From positions 1,069,854 through 1,133,853 of the forward strand of contig RHPI01002069.1 in the NCBI GenBank assembly GCA_009103225.1: a stretch of DNA of 64,000 bases. Direction: 5' to 3'. This DNA comes from Chlorokybus atmophyticus. Lineage: Eukaryota; Streptophyta; Chlorokybophyceae; Chlorokybales; Chlorokybaceae. A program made the position numbers and the translations under genes. Below, in pieces: positions 1 to 13,510 of the stretch. A model generated the notes under the pieces. It saw only the letters and a program-made list of their open reading frames with translations. It was not told the DNA's origin and did no database searches. The stretch's first letter is position 1. Every line of letters begins with the position of its first letter.

Positions 1-14
1 CGGAGTGATCACTC

Positions 15-29
15 AAACCCTAACCCTAA
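15..29. promoter_or_regulatory. telo-box-like motif upstream of the ClpR gene
   Basis: The run AAACCCTAACCCTAA lies about 40 bases upstream of the ClpR start codon. AAACCCTAA is the plant telo-box, a promoter element often found near the transcription start of growth and organelle-biogenesis genes. It is too short to be a chromosome end. Assignment rests on motif and position only. Confidence 0.35.
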
Positions 30-66
30 TCTGCTCTCAGCGGTGTGGTCGGCGGTGCTGGGCGAC

Positions 67-2417
67 ATGGGGCCGGCGGTGGCGTCGTCGGGGGTGTTGA
101 CGTTGAGCGCATCTTTGTCGACATCTTCCGCCGTGACACGCCTTCCAAACACGCGGAGCGGTAAGGAAATCTTTTGCAGGTGGCCTGGATGCAGTATTTT
201 TGCAATGGCGTGAAGTGTCCCTTTGTTGGCTGAACTGCATGCATCTAAGCGCGCTTGTGTATGTAGCACCAGTAATTTTGAAACGCTGTGCGACTCATAC
301 ATCTAAAGGATTGGTGGTCATGGGCACGTTTGTTCAAGTGCGGTCATGCGTTACAGTTATAAGGCAGACACGGATGTTGTTGTGTAGTCCAAACGTCCTG
401 GCAATTGAGTATGCTAACACAAGTGGTGTTACTCACTTCACAGGATGGCAATTTAGATGCTTACCATGCGCGTTGCATTGCTTTCAGAGTTAGTTTTCAG
501 CTGCGTTGCTTCAGGCGAGGGTTTTCTACTGCCTTGAGTTGCACACATGTACACTGATATTGTTCACACCATGTTGGATTAGGTACATGTGAACGAGACA
601 GTCTTGACACTTCCAACACAGAAGCATGTGTCACGGCATGCATTTCCGGCATTGATGCATTTATGTCGCTAGTGCTTGTAGTGCTTTTGAGTGCACACAG
701 GTACACTGACATCCTTCAACTATGTTTAGTAGGGTATACGTGAACAAGACCTAATCACCGTGAAGACTGTCTTCTTATTTTTTTCTTCATACAGTAGCCT
801 GCGTCGCTGCAATTTCGGCATTATTGTCGTTGTGTTGGTAATATGCATATCCGTTGTTTAGCTGAGCGATCTTGCAGGTTCACGTGGAGGGGTTGGTCAT
901 GCGCTAGTGCACACGCCAGTGCGAAGCAGCGCGCGAGGAGGCGGGTTTGTAGGTGATGAAAGGTTGAGTTTGCCCACGTTGCGGACATTGCAACAACACA
1001 GAAGCTCGCGGAAACACCTTGTGATCCAGAATGTAAGCTGTTCTTGTTCACAACATAGTGCTAGTGCATGAGTTCGGATTGTGCCAATGGTATTTGGGTG
1101 ACCAGTTACGCCATCAGCATGAAAGTTTGATTCCAGTAGTGAGCTTCAAGCGCAGTTGGTTGCGAGTAATTCTATGCTACTCTAATGGTATATATATGCT
1201 TTCCGTGTTTGCTACATTCTGCAGGTCATCCCGCAGACGCAAGGGGAGGCGTATACGCAAACACCTCCAGATCTGCCGTCTTATCTTTTCAAGCAGCGCA
1301 TCATCTACCTTGGGATGACGCTGGTGCCCTCAGTGACAGAATTGATTCTAGCGCAGCTGATGTATCTACAATGGGACGACAACAAAAAGCCCATCTACAT
1401 GTACATCAACTCAACGGGTGTACAAAAAGTACGTTTCAAGTTGTACTCCACAGAGGCAGTTTTGGACTGCTGTTGAACCCTTTCATGATCAGGGAGGAGA
1501 GAAGTATGGATTTGAAACGGAGGCATTTGCTATTATTGACACCATCCAGTAAGTTGCAACATTGCGATGAGTGTCTTTGCGTTGTACATGTGCAGGGCAG
1601 GAGTATGTTGTGCTGCCTGTGTCCTTCAGTTGGCAGTCATTGTGGCACATACAGCAGCAACAGGGGGTGACCAATGCTTGCTCTGTTAGGTACATGGCGG
1701 CGCCCATCTACACACTTGCCATTGGTAATGCTTACGGAGAGGCTGCAATGCTCTTGGCGGCTGGTGCAAAGGGCCATCGTGCGGCGCTGCCATCAGCATC
1801 AATTATGATCCGTGAGGTGGGGCAGTGGATATGAGTGTGAATGATTGTGCACGCATGCATCACAATGTGCTGCTTCCTGCCACTTCGAAGCTTCTGCAAG
1901 GGAGAGTTGTCTGTGGTTACTGTTGAAGGGTTTGCTGCTGGGTTGCTAACGCCTTCTTGTGGGTTGCAGCCCATCCAACAATTCAGGGGACAAGCCACAG
2001 ACATCATGACACAGCGCAACCTAATGCGGCAAACCAACAGAGAGATTGTGAGTACTTTTGTCTGGCGACCAACCCATGTCTTGGTTGATGCCATTGGCGT
2101 ATGGTACTTATTCCTGTTTTGCTGCAGGCGCTGCATCTGTCGCAATGCACAGGCCATCCAATTGACAAGATTGCTGCAGACGTGAGGCGACCAAAGTATT
2201 TCACCCCGCATGAAGCCAAGGAGTACGGTCTCATTGACATGGTAATTGATGGTGCCGTGGCTTCAAGTGCTGGCCGCTACAGACTGTTAATCCGGCAGCT
2301 TATGTTTCGCAATTTACATCTGTCTTGTTTCGTATATGCTAGGTGTTGGAGGCTCCAAAGAAGCAACCATACGTTCCTGAAGAACTTCGCGGCGGATATG
2401 CATCAGGTGTCATCTAA
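67..2417 (+). CDS. ClpR-type (non-catalytic) plastid Clp protease core subunit, nuclear gene
   Basis: Eight exons close in phase: 67-160, 878-948, 1225-1428, 1493-1548, 1690-1816, 1970-2047, 2128-2241, 2343-2417 (272 aa). The first exon gives a Ser/Thr/Ala-rich leader (MGPAVASSGVLTLSAS...) typical of a chloroplast transit peptide. The mature part starts around PPDLPSYLFKQRIIYLGM and shows the Clp protease fold through RRPKYFTPHEAKEYGLID. The active-site Ser is replaced by Gly (GNAYGEAAMLLAAG instead of the ClpP GxAxSMG pattern) and the catalytic His by Arg (IMIRE instead of IMIHQ), so this is a ClpR subunit. From memory it resembles plant ClpR4 most closely. In green plastids ClpR subunits join ClpP in the inner rings of the stromal protease, where they are structural. 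Exon 2 is the least certain, supported only by phase and splice sites. The gene converges on PACRG. Confidence 0.9.
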
Positions 2418-2738
2418 GCAGATGAGGCTGCTGCTTGCAAGCCTGTACAGAGGCAGGGACCTTGCGTTTTTCGGATTGTGCAGTGAGTAGAGCTCGCGCG
2501 TAGAGTTGAACAAGCAAGTGCTTCAGCCAAGTTGTGTTGTGAGCTGAGTACTGCCAACATTGTGACACCTAGAGTCTTCAGGCCGCATGTCGTTGTGTTT
2601 GCTAAAACACAGAGCTATGAATGGCGTTGAGCAAGGCGTGTTGGTTACATTATTTGGTAACCATAGAAGCAATGTGCTGTCCTAAAGAACTCTTTACAAA
2701 TCGTACGCAGCAGCTACAGCTCAGACCTGCAGCTGTGT
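2418..2738. other. convergent 3' spacer between ClpR and PACRG
   Basis: About 320 bases that hold the two 3' ends. No coding frame with family similarity and no clear RNA gene is seen. Confidence 0.6.
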
Positions 2739-4361
2739 CTATGAGTTGACGCAGCTTTCATATGTGGGTACCATGTACTTGATGTTGATGAAGGCGTCCT
2801 CACCTCCGCGCTCCTCAAATAGCTCCAAGCACCTCTGCACCAGCTCCCCAATGTTCTTGTTCTTCTGCTGGGCATAGTCAATGCAGTCACCGATGTTCTT
2901 GTCGTTGGACTTGAACAGGTTCAGGACTGGCAGTATTTGCCTGTAGTATGGCACCAGCGCCTCTCCCACAAGCTCTTCACTCTCCACCAGCTTCATCAGC
3001 AACTGTGGCAAAGGAGTCAACAGTCAGCAGGTGATTGGCCCATGAGGACACGTGTTGCGCGCTTCACGGTTTGTGCGTTGTTAAAGTGTTGAACCGGTAC
3101 CTGCAGTGTGATGGTAATGACAGATGGGTCCCTGGTGTTGAGAGCTGTCTTGATCGGAATGATAAGCTGTGGCACAACGGGTAGCACTTTGCCGCGGCCT
3201 GCCCTGAGCATGTCCTCAACACCCTGTTAGATTGGGTCTGTCAGCAGTCAATATGGTGCAAGATACTGCAGTGGAACTTTGTCAACACTGAGCTGCCCTG
3301 AAAGTTTGTATGAGGCACGTATATGCCATGTCACTCACCTTCACTGCAAGGAACCGATAAGGCTCTTCCTTCTCGCGGATGCCGTCAAAGAATATGGGCA
3401 AGTAGTGGTGGTAGTCGAGCTTGGAGACCTCCACCTGTTAACATGAAACCAACGGTTCGCTTATCTATCATTCCTGTCACTGTACTTGTCGTCATACGGT
3501 AGTGTAGACCCAATTTTACAGACAGTGCACAGCAGCGACGCACCGCAGCTTATTGCGAGTGCATATTCCCTTCCTTGACTCAACTAATGTCTCACCTTCC
3601 AGCTGATGACGTTCTTCACACCCTTGTGCTCCACCGCCACCGGCAGGTCCCCCCTCTCATAGAACTTGCGGAACTGAACATACACAGTAGTGTGGTAATG
3701 TTTGTTACAGTAGCGAATAGATTAGTAGTTGAGCTTAGCCCGGTGATTGTGTGTGGTGACGTAAGAAATGACTGTGCTGGTGAGTATACTGGTCACGGCC
3801 TGTGCTGGTTGTTGCATAAGCACGCATAAATTCCTACGCATCTCCTATACACACACTAACTCAACCTAGTGTCCTACGCATTTCCTAAATACACACCAAC
3901 TCGACCTCTCAACCCCACTGCACCAACACCCACAACAGTGCGCACACCCCACCCCCGCCTACCTGCGTATTGGGCGGGTTGTCCCTCTGCTTGAACGCTC
4001 CCGCCTTGGGCGGCGCCACCGCCTTGGTTGGCACCTGCTTCATCTCCCCCGCCTTAACCTTCTCTCCATCTCCCTTCTTCACAAAGCTCTTCGGGTCCGG
4101 TTTCGGCGATGGCCACCTGTACGTCCCGTCGCAGGCGTAGTAGGGGAGGTCCTCTTCCTTCACGTGGAGAGGCGGGTGAGCGCCGGCGCGACGGGAAGAA
4201 GAGACGGGAGCGGTCTGGTCGAAGGGGGAACCGGTTTGGGGAGCGCGAGGGTGAGCGGCGTTGGCGGAGACGCCGCCTTTACCGCCGTTGCCGCGGATCT
4301 TGGTCTCGCAGTATTCCCAGACGAAGAGTTGGCCAGCGACGTCACCCGCCAACCCAGACAT
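2739..4361 (-). CDS. PACRG: PACRG (parkin co-regulated gene) homologue, axonemal protein
   Basis: Five exons in phase on the minus strand: 4361-3963, 3673-3596, 3434-3339, 3223-3101, 3002-2739 (319 aa). An in-frame upstream Met at 4385 is possible. The C-terminal two thirds is the conserved PACRG domain: [16 protein letters not shown], then [29 protein letters not shown], the repeat-like helices [20 protein letters not shown] and [16 protein letters not shown], and the near-invariant ending [19 protein letters not shown]. The N-terminal 130 residues are low-complexity and variable, as in other algae. PACRG sits at the inner junction of the ciliary doublet microtubule, closing the B-tubule with FAP20, so it implies the organism builds motile cilia. 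It lies head-to-head with centrin, another ciliary/basal body gene. Confidence 0.93.
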
Positions 4362-6880
<2,519 letters not shown>

Positions 6881-7383
6881 ACTGTACGTCTAGATGGTAC
6901 TATAGCTACCTGTCTCCCAACAGCTGTACTGATTGTATAGGATATTGCCAAAAGCTCAATACTGGCACAACCAACATGTGCCATCAATATCACCACGTGG
7001 ATCATGCGTTCTGTTGCGTTTGCTTATGATTGGCAGGCAGACACTTACACAATGGCATGCTCGCACTTTGATTTGCAGCTGGCACCGAGCAACTTTGCAC
7101 TGCACGTGTCTCATTAACAGAAGTTCGTGATTTGCACATGACCTTACAGGTCCGTGTGGCGCAGAAGCTGTATTGAGAGTGTCATGATTGCAAAGAGTAT
7201 TGAGGGGTGCCAATGGTTGACTGACTTGCCATGGAATTTGTCGGTGACAGCATCTGCGCGGGATCACCTGAGCATAAGATAATATGATTCTCACAGTGCA
7301 GGTAATTCTATAAACTGTGCAGATGCAAGAAACCATGTTACTATATTGCACACTTACTCTCCATTGCACACAACCCCACCACC
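6881..7383. other. centrin 3' region and spacer before the Penelope-like element
   Basis: No supported gene. The last part becomes C-rich and runs into the ACCCCACC-type repeat at the left edge of the mobile element. Confidence 0.5.
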
Positions 7384-7917
7384 CAACCCCACCACCCAAC
7401 CCCACCGCAGCACCTGACTGCCACTGGCACCCCAACCCCTAGCACACTGCACTGGCAGGACTAGCGGCATTGAACCACTACTGCCCGTGAGGGCGAGTCG
7501 CGGCAGGCATGCCAGCAGTAGCATACTGCTGACGTAGGCGATGCAACCCTGGCTGCGTCAACAGCAGCACGTAGTGCAAGGAGCGCACGTACTGCAAGCA
7601 GGGAGGCGGCAGGAAAGAGGCGGAGAGAGAGGGAGACAGAGGAGGGGGAGTCCGTCTGCTGTCTGCTACTGCTACCGCTCAGCCTCACCCGGTGCCTAAC
7701 TGTTTGAATCGCCATGGTGTACAGGTAACTACGCATGCATGTTGACTAACGGGGCAAGGGCTTAGCGAAGGTAGCTTCCTAGTATGTATAGGTAGCCCGG
7801 TGGTGTAACAAGTTGTTGTTTGCTGGCGTGTGCGAGTGCGCTTGTGTTTGCATGTGTCATGCATGTGCACAATGCAATGGGGTCACATGCATAGCATTGC
7901 ATATACGCTACACACAC
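7384..7917 (+). repeat. left pseudo-LTR of the Penelope-like element
   Basis: Direct repeat of 11155-11688 at a constant offset of 3771 bases. It begins in a C-rich CCAACCCCACCACC tract and ends at CTACACAC. The left copy has one extra C-rich tandem unit just outside the shared block. Penelope-like elements typically carry such pseudo-LTRs, which arise from tandem insertion rather than LTR-type transposition. Confidence 0.88.
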
Positions 7918-8203
7918 TGCCCTGGTTGGTCAGTCCGACCGTCCCAAGCCAGAGGCCAGCCCAGCGCGCTTGCGCCATTTTGGGTAAGCGGCTGGCTACC
8001 CTATGCTACGGCATGGGTTCGTGCATGACACACATGCGTTGTGTTTGACGGATGGTCATGGGTGTGGGTGTGCTGTACGTGGTGAGTGCTTGACCGGGAG
8101 CACTCTGCATGTGGAATTACTTTAGTTGGCCAGTGTATGGTTAGCTGCAAGTAGTGCCCACCCCGTTGGCTCATACATAGCAGTGCTACAAGGGAGCAGC
8201 GCC

Positions 8204-8866
8204 ATGGCGTCACCGACATGGGATTGGCAGAACATCAAGGCTCGTGTGTTGGATGTGCATGGGCATTGGCAGCTGCCAGTGTTGAGGAGGCTACGCAAGC
8301 GAGTCCTACACATTTTGCACACACCCTGGCGCCTGTCACCTACTGAAGACGACCACGTCATTTACGTCATCTACCTTCTGACTGGTTCAAAGAAGTGTTA
8401 CGTTGGCATGACAGTGAATTCGGCATTTCAGCGGTTCCAAGGACATTGGAGAGCTGCACAGCATGCTACTGCTACGTTGCTGGAACAAACCATGTGCAAG
8501 ATACCGGTGCAGTCGTGGGGAGTGTCACCGGTGGAGCACATCCCGCCCTTGCCCAATGAAACCAACGATGATTGGCACCACCGTGCTGCACAGAAGGAGT
8601 GGTTGTGGACCCAGCGTTTGCGTACGCACGTGCCTCGCGGATACAATGTGGAACATAGCCCCTACAAAAGTGCAAGACTACCACACTGGAGACGCCAACA
8701 GTTGAAGAGGCCACCGCAACCACGGCCACATGAACGACCTGGCAAAATATTTGGCTACAGAGATTTCTTCAGGCGCATCCAGAGACTGGCTGAGCGTGTA
8801 CAACAACAACGCCTGACTCTGGCAAGTCTGCTCAAGTTCAAGCAGCGAACTTGTGCAAAATGTTAA
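8204..8866 (+). CDS. GIY-YIG endonuclease ORF of the Penelope-like element
   Basis: 220 aa from an ATG in a favourable context (GCCATGG) at 8204. The GIY-YIG signature is present as VIYVIYLLTG followed by CYVGMT (residues about 51-69). The conserved Arg region follows (FQRFQGHWR), then the likely metal-binding Glu in AQKEWLWTQRL (about residue 131), and the late G-Y-N motif. The N-terminus is basic (RRLRKRVLHIL). In this class the nuclease nicks the target DNA to prime reverse transcription. Its stop overlaps the start of the RT ORF in a different frame. Confidence 0.85.
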   Translation: MASPTWDWQNIKARVLDVHGHWQLPVLRRLRKRVLHILHTPWRLSPTEDDHVIYVIYLLTGSKKCYVGMTVNSAFQRFQGHWRAAQHATATLLEQTMCKIPVQSWGVSPVEHIPPLPNETNDDWHHRAAQKEWLWTQRLRTHVPRGYNVEHSPYKSARLPHWRRQQLKRPPQPRPHERPGKIFGYRDFFRRIQRLAERVQQQRLTLASLLKFKQRTCAKC

Positions 8867-11043
8867 ACGTACTACAACATACAGCACCACAAGACCTGCA
8901 CGTGCTGCCCAGTCATGCTGCAACACTCAAAGAAGCCCTGCAGCGTCTACTAGCCAACTACCCAACTGCATTGCCGCAAACCCGCAATGCCAGGTTGCTG
9001 ATAGCATGCCCGTTTGCGAATGGCGATGCTGAGGAACTACAGCTACAAAAACTGCTGTCACACCCCTTGCTGCTGGCAACGCTGCCTGCACACCTGCAAG
9101 CACGCCTGGGCCAACCACTAGTGGTATGGCGTTGTAGTCAAACGGTGGGAAGAATGCTGTGCAATCGCACAAGGGAGCTCCTGACATCAACCGCCCTGCA
9201 GCAAGTACACATCATGTCGGCTGCGCAGTGTGTGTGTCAACAACCCAAGTGGAGAACACAGCTGCATGCAGATCTGCATCATGTAGTGAGCTGTGATTAC
9301 AACCGTGTGACATGCTCGGACGTGCTGCGCACCATACTGCAGCGTGGGGCCAAGTTTCGGAGCCAGGTGCCGGCTGACGTCGCCGTGTGTTGGCCAGCAA
9401 TCACATCAGCGGTGTCGAGTTTTGCAAGTGACCTGGAGGAGAAGTGGGGCCAACCTTTCGTGCTACAACAGTGGGTAACAACATTGTTGTCGCTGGTACG
9501 CCAACGTGCGGATGCCATTGCCGCAATGCCTGAGTACCAGAGACAAAGCCAGGCACCAGATACTGTGGCGCCGTGGGATGCTGCAGCTTTGAAGCTCTTG
9601 CACCGTGACTTTATCATTACGGAAGTTGACAAGTGCACCGGCACTCTGGTGGCGGTCTGCAAGAAACATTATTGGCTGTGCTTGACACAAGAGCTGATGA
9701 CAGAGACATATGAACGTGAAGATGCACCAGCCCAAGCAGTGCTGCAACGGCATGCACAATGGAATCAACAGCACAACTACTGTACAGCGAAATTGCGCCA
9801 ACAGCCCAAGCTACCGCACTTGTACCTGTTGTTTAAGCTGCACAAGAATCCGCCTCAGCCGCGCTTCATAGCAGCGGCGCGTGACACTTCGCTGGCGGAT
9901 GCTAGTGTGTGGCTGAGCAGAGGCTATCAATGTATGACACCTATTTGGCATCAGCTGTGGGAGGAAGTAGTGGGACTGCCAGCAATACAGCACAACTGGA
10001 TTATGAAGGATTCAGGCGCTTTTGGGAGACTGCAAACGGCATTGAACACCACACGCACGCTGCGAGACAAGCGCCAGCATTTGGTACTGCGCACTTTTGA
10101 CTTCTCCACCCTGTATACACGCATACGGCACAGCGATTTACTCCAGCGCATGCGCCGCTTGGTAGATGCCACGTTTCACATGCAGCACCAAAGGACCCGT
10201 GCTACACACTTGCACTTGACCGTGAAACAAGATGGCTCCGTACAGCACCATTGGACAGCAGCAGCACAGTACCGAACGGATGAGGAGGGCCATTGGCGAA
10301 CATTCACTGCTGCGTCCATGCATGAAGTACTGGCGTTTGTGTTGGACAACTTGTTTATACGCACGGCGAGTGATGAGCTGTACAAGCAGCGCGTGGGCAT
10401 CCCCATGGGCAATAGTGCGGGCGTACACTTAGCCAACGGAGACTTGTTAACATATGAGTTGGAGTTTATGCAGCGCTTGCGTCAGCAGGGACACGTACAA
10501 CTGTTGCAACAATGTGCCAACGGCATCTTGCGCTACATTGATGATCTGTTTGTCGTGGGAGTACCAGATTTTCAGCAACTGCTGTACATGGATCCGCATG
10601 TGCCCGGAGGAGGCTTGTACCCGCAAGACAGCCTCACCGTCACACAAACAGCTGTGGGTACAAAACTGCCATTTTTGGACTTGGAGGTGTTTCAAACTGA
10701 GGACGGCATCTGCACCAAACTGTACAGTAAACGAGACTTGCCAGCCTACTCCGCTATACCGTGCCACCGCGCGCCGTTGCCAACCTCGAACACCCCACGC
10801 GCTGTGCAGCTGGGTGTCATCAGCTCGCAGTATGCGCGCTTCACCCGCGTTTGCACATACAGAGCACACTTCCTCACAGCCATGACGGACTTATTGCACG
10901 CCATGCAACATGATGGACACCCTTTGAACAAGCTGCTGACTACCCTGAGGCAACGCCTACTGCGCAGCAAGGACTATGTTTACTGTACACCACCAATGCT
11001 GTTGTACATGATGGTGGTGAAGAAAGTCAAGCAGCAACCATAA
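8860..11043 (+). CDS. Penelope-type reverse transcriptase ORF
   Basis: 727 aa from the ATG at 8860; the frame is open a little further upstream without a Met. Recognisable RT blocks: ITEVDKCTGTLVAVCKKHYW, LYLLFKLHKNPPQPRFIAA, TFDFSTLYTRIRHSDLL, the GIPMGNSAG turn, and the catalytic LRYIDDLFVVG with the two metal-binding Asp at about residues 561-562, then KLPFLDLEV. This order is typical of the Penelope family, which is related to telomerase reverse transcriptase. No RNase H or integrase is seen, as expected for the family, and there is no C-terminal GIY-YIG. The ORF has no internal stops. Confidence 0.9.
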   Translation: MLNVLQHTAPQDLHVLPSHAATLKEALQRLLANYPTALPQTRNARLLIACPFANGDAEELQLQKLLSHPLLLATLPAHLQARLGQPLVVWRCSQTVGRMLCNRTRELLTSTALQQVHIMSAAQCVCQQPKWRTQLHADLHHVVSCDYNRVTCSDVLRTILQRGAKFRSQVPADVAVCWPAITSAVSSFASDLEEKWGQPFVLQQWVTTLLSLVRQRADAIAAMPEYQRQSQAPDTVAPWDAAALKLLHRDFIITEVDKCTGTLVAVCKKHYWLCLTQELMTETYEREDAPAQAVLQRHAQWNQQHNYCTAKLRQQPKLPHLYLLFKLHKNPPQPRFIAAARDTSLADASVWLSRGYQCMTPIWHQLWEEVVGLPAIQHNWIMKDSGAFGRLQTALNTTRTLRDKRQHLVLRTFDFSTLYTRIRHSDLLQRMRRLVDATFHMQHQRTRATHLHLTVKQDGSVQHHWTAAAQYRTDEEGHWRTFTAASMHEVLAFVLDNLFIRTASDELYKQRVGIPMGNSAGVHLANGDLLTYELEFMQRLRQQGHVQLLQQCANGILRYIDDLFVVGVPDFQQLLYMDPHVPGGGLYPQDSLTVTQTAVGTKLPFLDLEVFQTEDGICTKLYSKRDLPAYSAIPCHRAPLPTSNTPRAVQLGVISSQYARFTRVCTYRAHFLTAMTDLLHAMQHDGHPLNKLLTTLRQRLLRSKDYVYCTPPMLLYMMVVKKVKQQP

Positions 11044-11154
11044 CGCTGACGACACAGTGCATCTGCCGGCGTTACACACTGCTGGACAAGCATCATGCGC
11101 GGGGAGCAAGCTGCATGGTAATAGCAGCTTGCCCGTGCGAAGGACGTGTCACTC

Positions 11155-11688
11155 CAACCCCACCACCCAACCCCACCGCAGCACCTGACTGCCACTGGCA
11201 CCCCAACCCCTAGCACACTGCACTGGCAGGACTAGCGGCATTGAACCACTACTGCCCGTGAGGGCGAGTCGCGGCAGGCATGCCAGCAGTAGCATACTGC
11301 TGACGTAGGCGATGCAACCCTGGCTGCGTCAACAGCAGCACGTAGTGCAAGGAGCGCACGTACTGCAAGCAGGGAGGCGGCAGGAAAGAGGCGGAGAGAG
11401 AGGGAGACAGAGAAGGGGGAGTCCGTCTGCTGTCTGCTACTGCTACCGCTCAGCCTCACCCGGTGCCTAACTGTTTGAATCGCCATTGTGTACAGGTAAC
11501 TACGCATGCATGTTGACTAACGGGGCAAGGGCTTAGCGAAGGTAGCTTCCTAGTATGTATAGGTAGCCCGGTGGTGTAACAAGTTGTGGTTTGCTGGCGT
11601 GTGCGAGTGCGCTTGTGTTTGCATGTGTCATGCATGTGCACAATGCAATGGGGTCACTTGCATAGCATTGCATATACGCTACACACTC
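11155..11688 (+). repeat. right pseudo-LTR of the Penelope-like element
   Basis: Second copy of the 7384-7917 repeat. The substitutions I can see are a G/A in a purine tract (about 11413), a G/T near 11487, a T/G near 11587 and an A/T near 11658. No insertion or deletion separates the two copies. Confidence 0.88.
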
Positions 11689-13510
11689 ACAATGACACTC
11701 ACACGACCAGGCCACTACAAAACTGCTCCAGGTATTGCAATACACCCTCACTATGCCATAGCAATGGTACATGTAACAACATGGCACTCGGCTGCTGCTA
11801 CGATGCTGTGTTGTTGATGGTTGATCATAGGAAGGGGCGGGTGTGGTAGGTGCAGAATTTGTGTTTGCTTGCCATATCTGACTGCAAGCTGACTGCGAGT
11901 GCGATGGCAATTGCACGCGTCGCCAAGCACACTGCATCCCCTCAGGAGCCTGTGCTGTATTGCGCATGTACTGAGCCGTCCGGGCTGCGCTGCCAGCAAA
12001 ATGCAAGCGCGTATACTCTGCCCTGCATGCTAGCCTACCTTAGCCTACCTACCTTGCTGCATTTAGGGTTGTCTCTTCGGTTTGGTTGTTTGAGCCACCT
12101 TGAGGCCTCTTAACAGTGAGTGTTGTTTGTTTAGGATCACCGCAACATACATGCAGGCCAAATAAACCCGAATGTTGTTCTTTCTTCTCTCGGACCATCT
12201 GAGGGATAGGTCATTCAAGATAGTTCCAACGCACTTCAACATCAGCGTTATCCCGACCAAATAACATGGGCAAGTACCACATACAACAACTTATATCAAA
12301 ACATACAGCGAGCTGATGATCTCCCTATCGTCCTAACCTAGCCCTACGAACATAACCACACGCACAAGTGTGCAGCCACCCGTGCGCGATACCAGATCTA
12401 TGGTGGCTTGGATGCTGGCTTTTCCCTAATGCTGCTTGAAAAGCGACCAACCTCTCCATAAAATGTCTGCAACCCTTTGCACCCTACAATGCATGCAATG
12501 TGCCATGAGGGGCACGCCCTCGGCTGCGAGAACACCATGGCTGCTGGTACCAGCATGATGCACATCACAGAGCTCATTAGAAACAGTTGTTCGACAAGCT
12601 TGTCAATGTCAGTTACGGCATCAGCACAACAACAACAGGCCCCATCAGAATGCATGCAACATCACCAGAGACGTGACCAGAACTGCAGCATGAGACAGTG
12701 AGCATGATACGTGTGCGTGTGCGAACGCGTGAGTGTATGAAGTGCACGCTTGCGTCTGGGTTTATGCCCAGGACGGGGCGAGGAGGAGGGCAGACACGAG
12801 GGGTGCTTTCTAGCTGTCAACAACAGGAACACCGGGTGAAACATACTGGCTCCGCCCCAAACCACACTAACACCGCCACTCTACCCCATCTAACCAAGCA
12901 AGAATCCACCGGCAGGGCCTCCTTCACACGAACACCAAAACACAAGCCGCTCGCTCCCGCAGCAAGTCTCCCGCTTGCTCTTCAGGTCGTATCACGTCCA
13001 TGGTCATTCTCATCCCTCCTCTACCTACCTCTACACACTCAAGCCTACGATGGTTTCGCCGCCGGAGTACCGCACACGTCACGACAAGATCTGCCACCAC
13101 TGCCAGTCGCTCAGTACCCTTGCCTCAAAACGGGTCACCCCTGACGCGGGAATCGGACTGACCGACCGTCTGAACGCGGTGGTTGGGTCATTTTGCTCGC
13201 CCTGTTTAACGCTTTGGCAGAGGGATTGGCTGCTATCTGGTGGGCTACAGACCTGCCAGCTGGCGGGATGGCAGACGCGGTGGACTGCACTCACCGTACT
13301 GGCTGCGGTGGTGGAGAGTGTGTCGGGGAGACTGGTCAGTTAGTCGGACAAGTTGAGCTGGGCTGGAGGAGCGCAGTGCAGGCCTCCTCTGGTCTGGTGG
13401 CCTGGTAGTCCATCTGTGGGCTGCTACAGCTAGGCCTGCTGGACGCTGGTCTAGTGGCCTGGTTTCAAGCGCTTACACCGACGCTGCGCCACAGGTAAGA
13501 CGAGTAACAC
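11689..13510. other. spacer between the mobile element and the nucleoside transporter gene
   Basis: No gene could be supported. Short open frames around 12698-13343 lack family similarity and do not join the transporter in phase. The last few hundred bases probably contain the promoter and 5' untranslated region of the transporter. Confidence 0.45.

Larger units (their letters stand above)
7384..11688 (+). mobile_element. Penelope-like retroelement with N-terminal GIY-YIG endonuclease (Chlamys/Naiad-like)
   Basis: A 4.3-kb element in the plus orientation: left direct repeat 7384-7917, leader, an endonuclease ORF (8204-8866), a reverse transcriptase ORF (8860-11043), a short 3' leader, and right direct repeat 11155-11688. 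In most Penelope-like elements the GIY-YIG domain follows the RT. Here it precedes it, as described for the permuted Chlamys and Naiad clades, Chlamys being from green algae. The two pseudo-LTRs are collinear without gaps and differ at only about four positions, so insertion is recent. Both ORFs are open. Flanks are mildly CA-rich, but I could not define a target-site duplication. Confidence 0.88.

Noticed and set aside
1-40. Telomere end at the window start
   Set aside because: Only two AACCCTA units are present and unique gene sequence follows at once; better read as a promoter telo-box.
7384-11688. Hammerhead ribozyme in the Penelope-like element
   Set aside because: Such motifs occur in related elements, but I found no CTGATGA...GAAA core in either pseudo-LTR on either strand.
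12698-13343. Open frames of 122-148 codons before the transporter
   Set aside because: No family similarity, and they do not join the transporter exons in phase; probably 5' flanking sequence.
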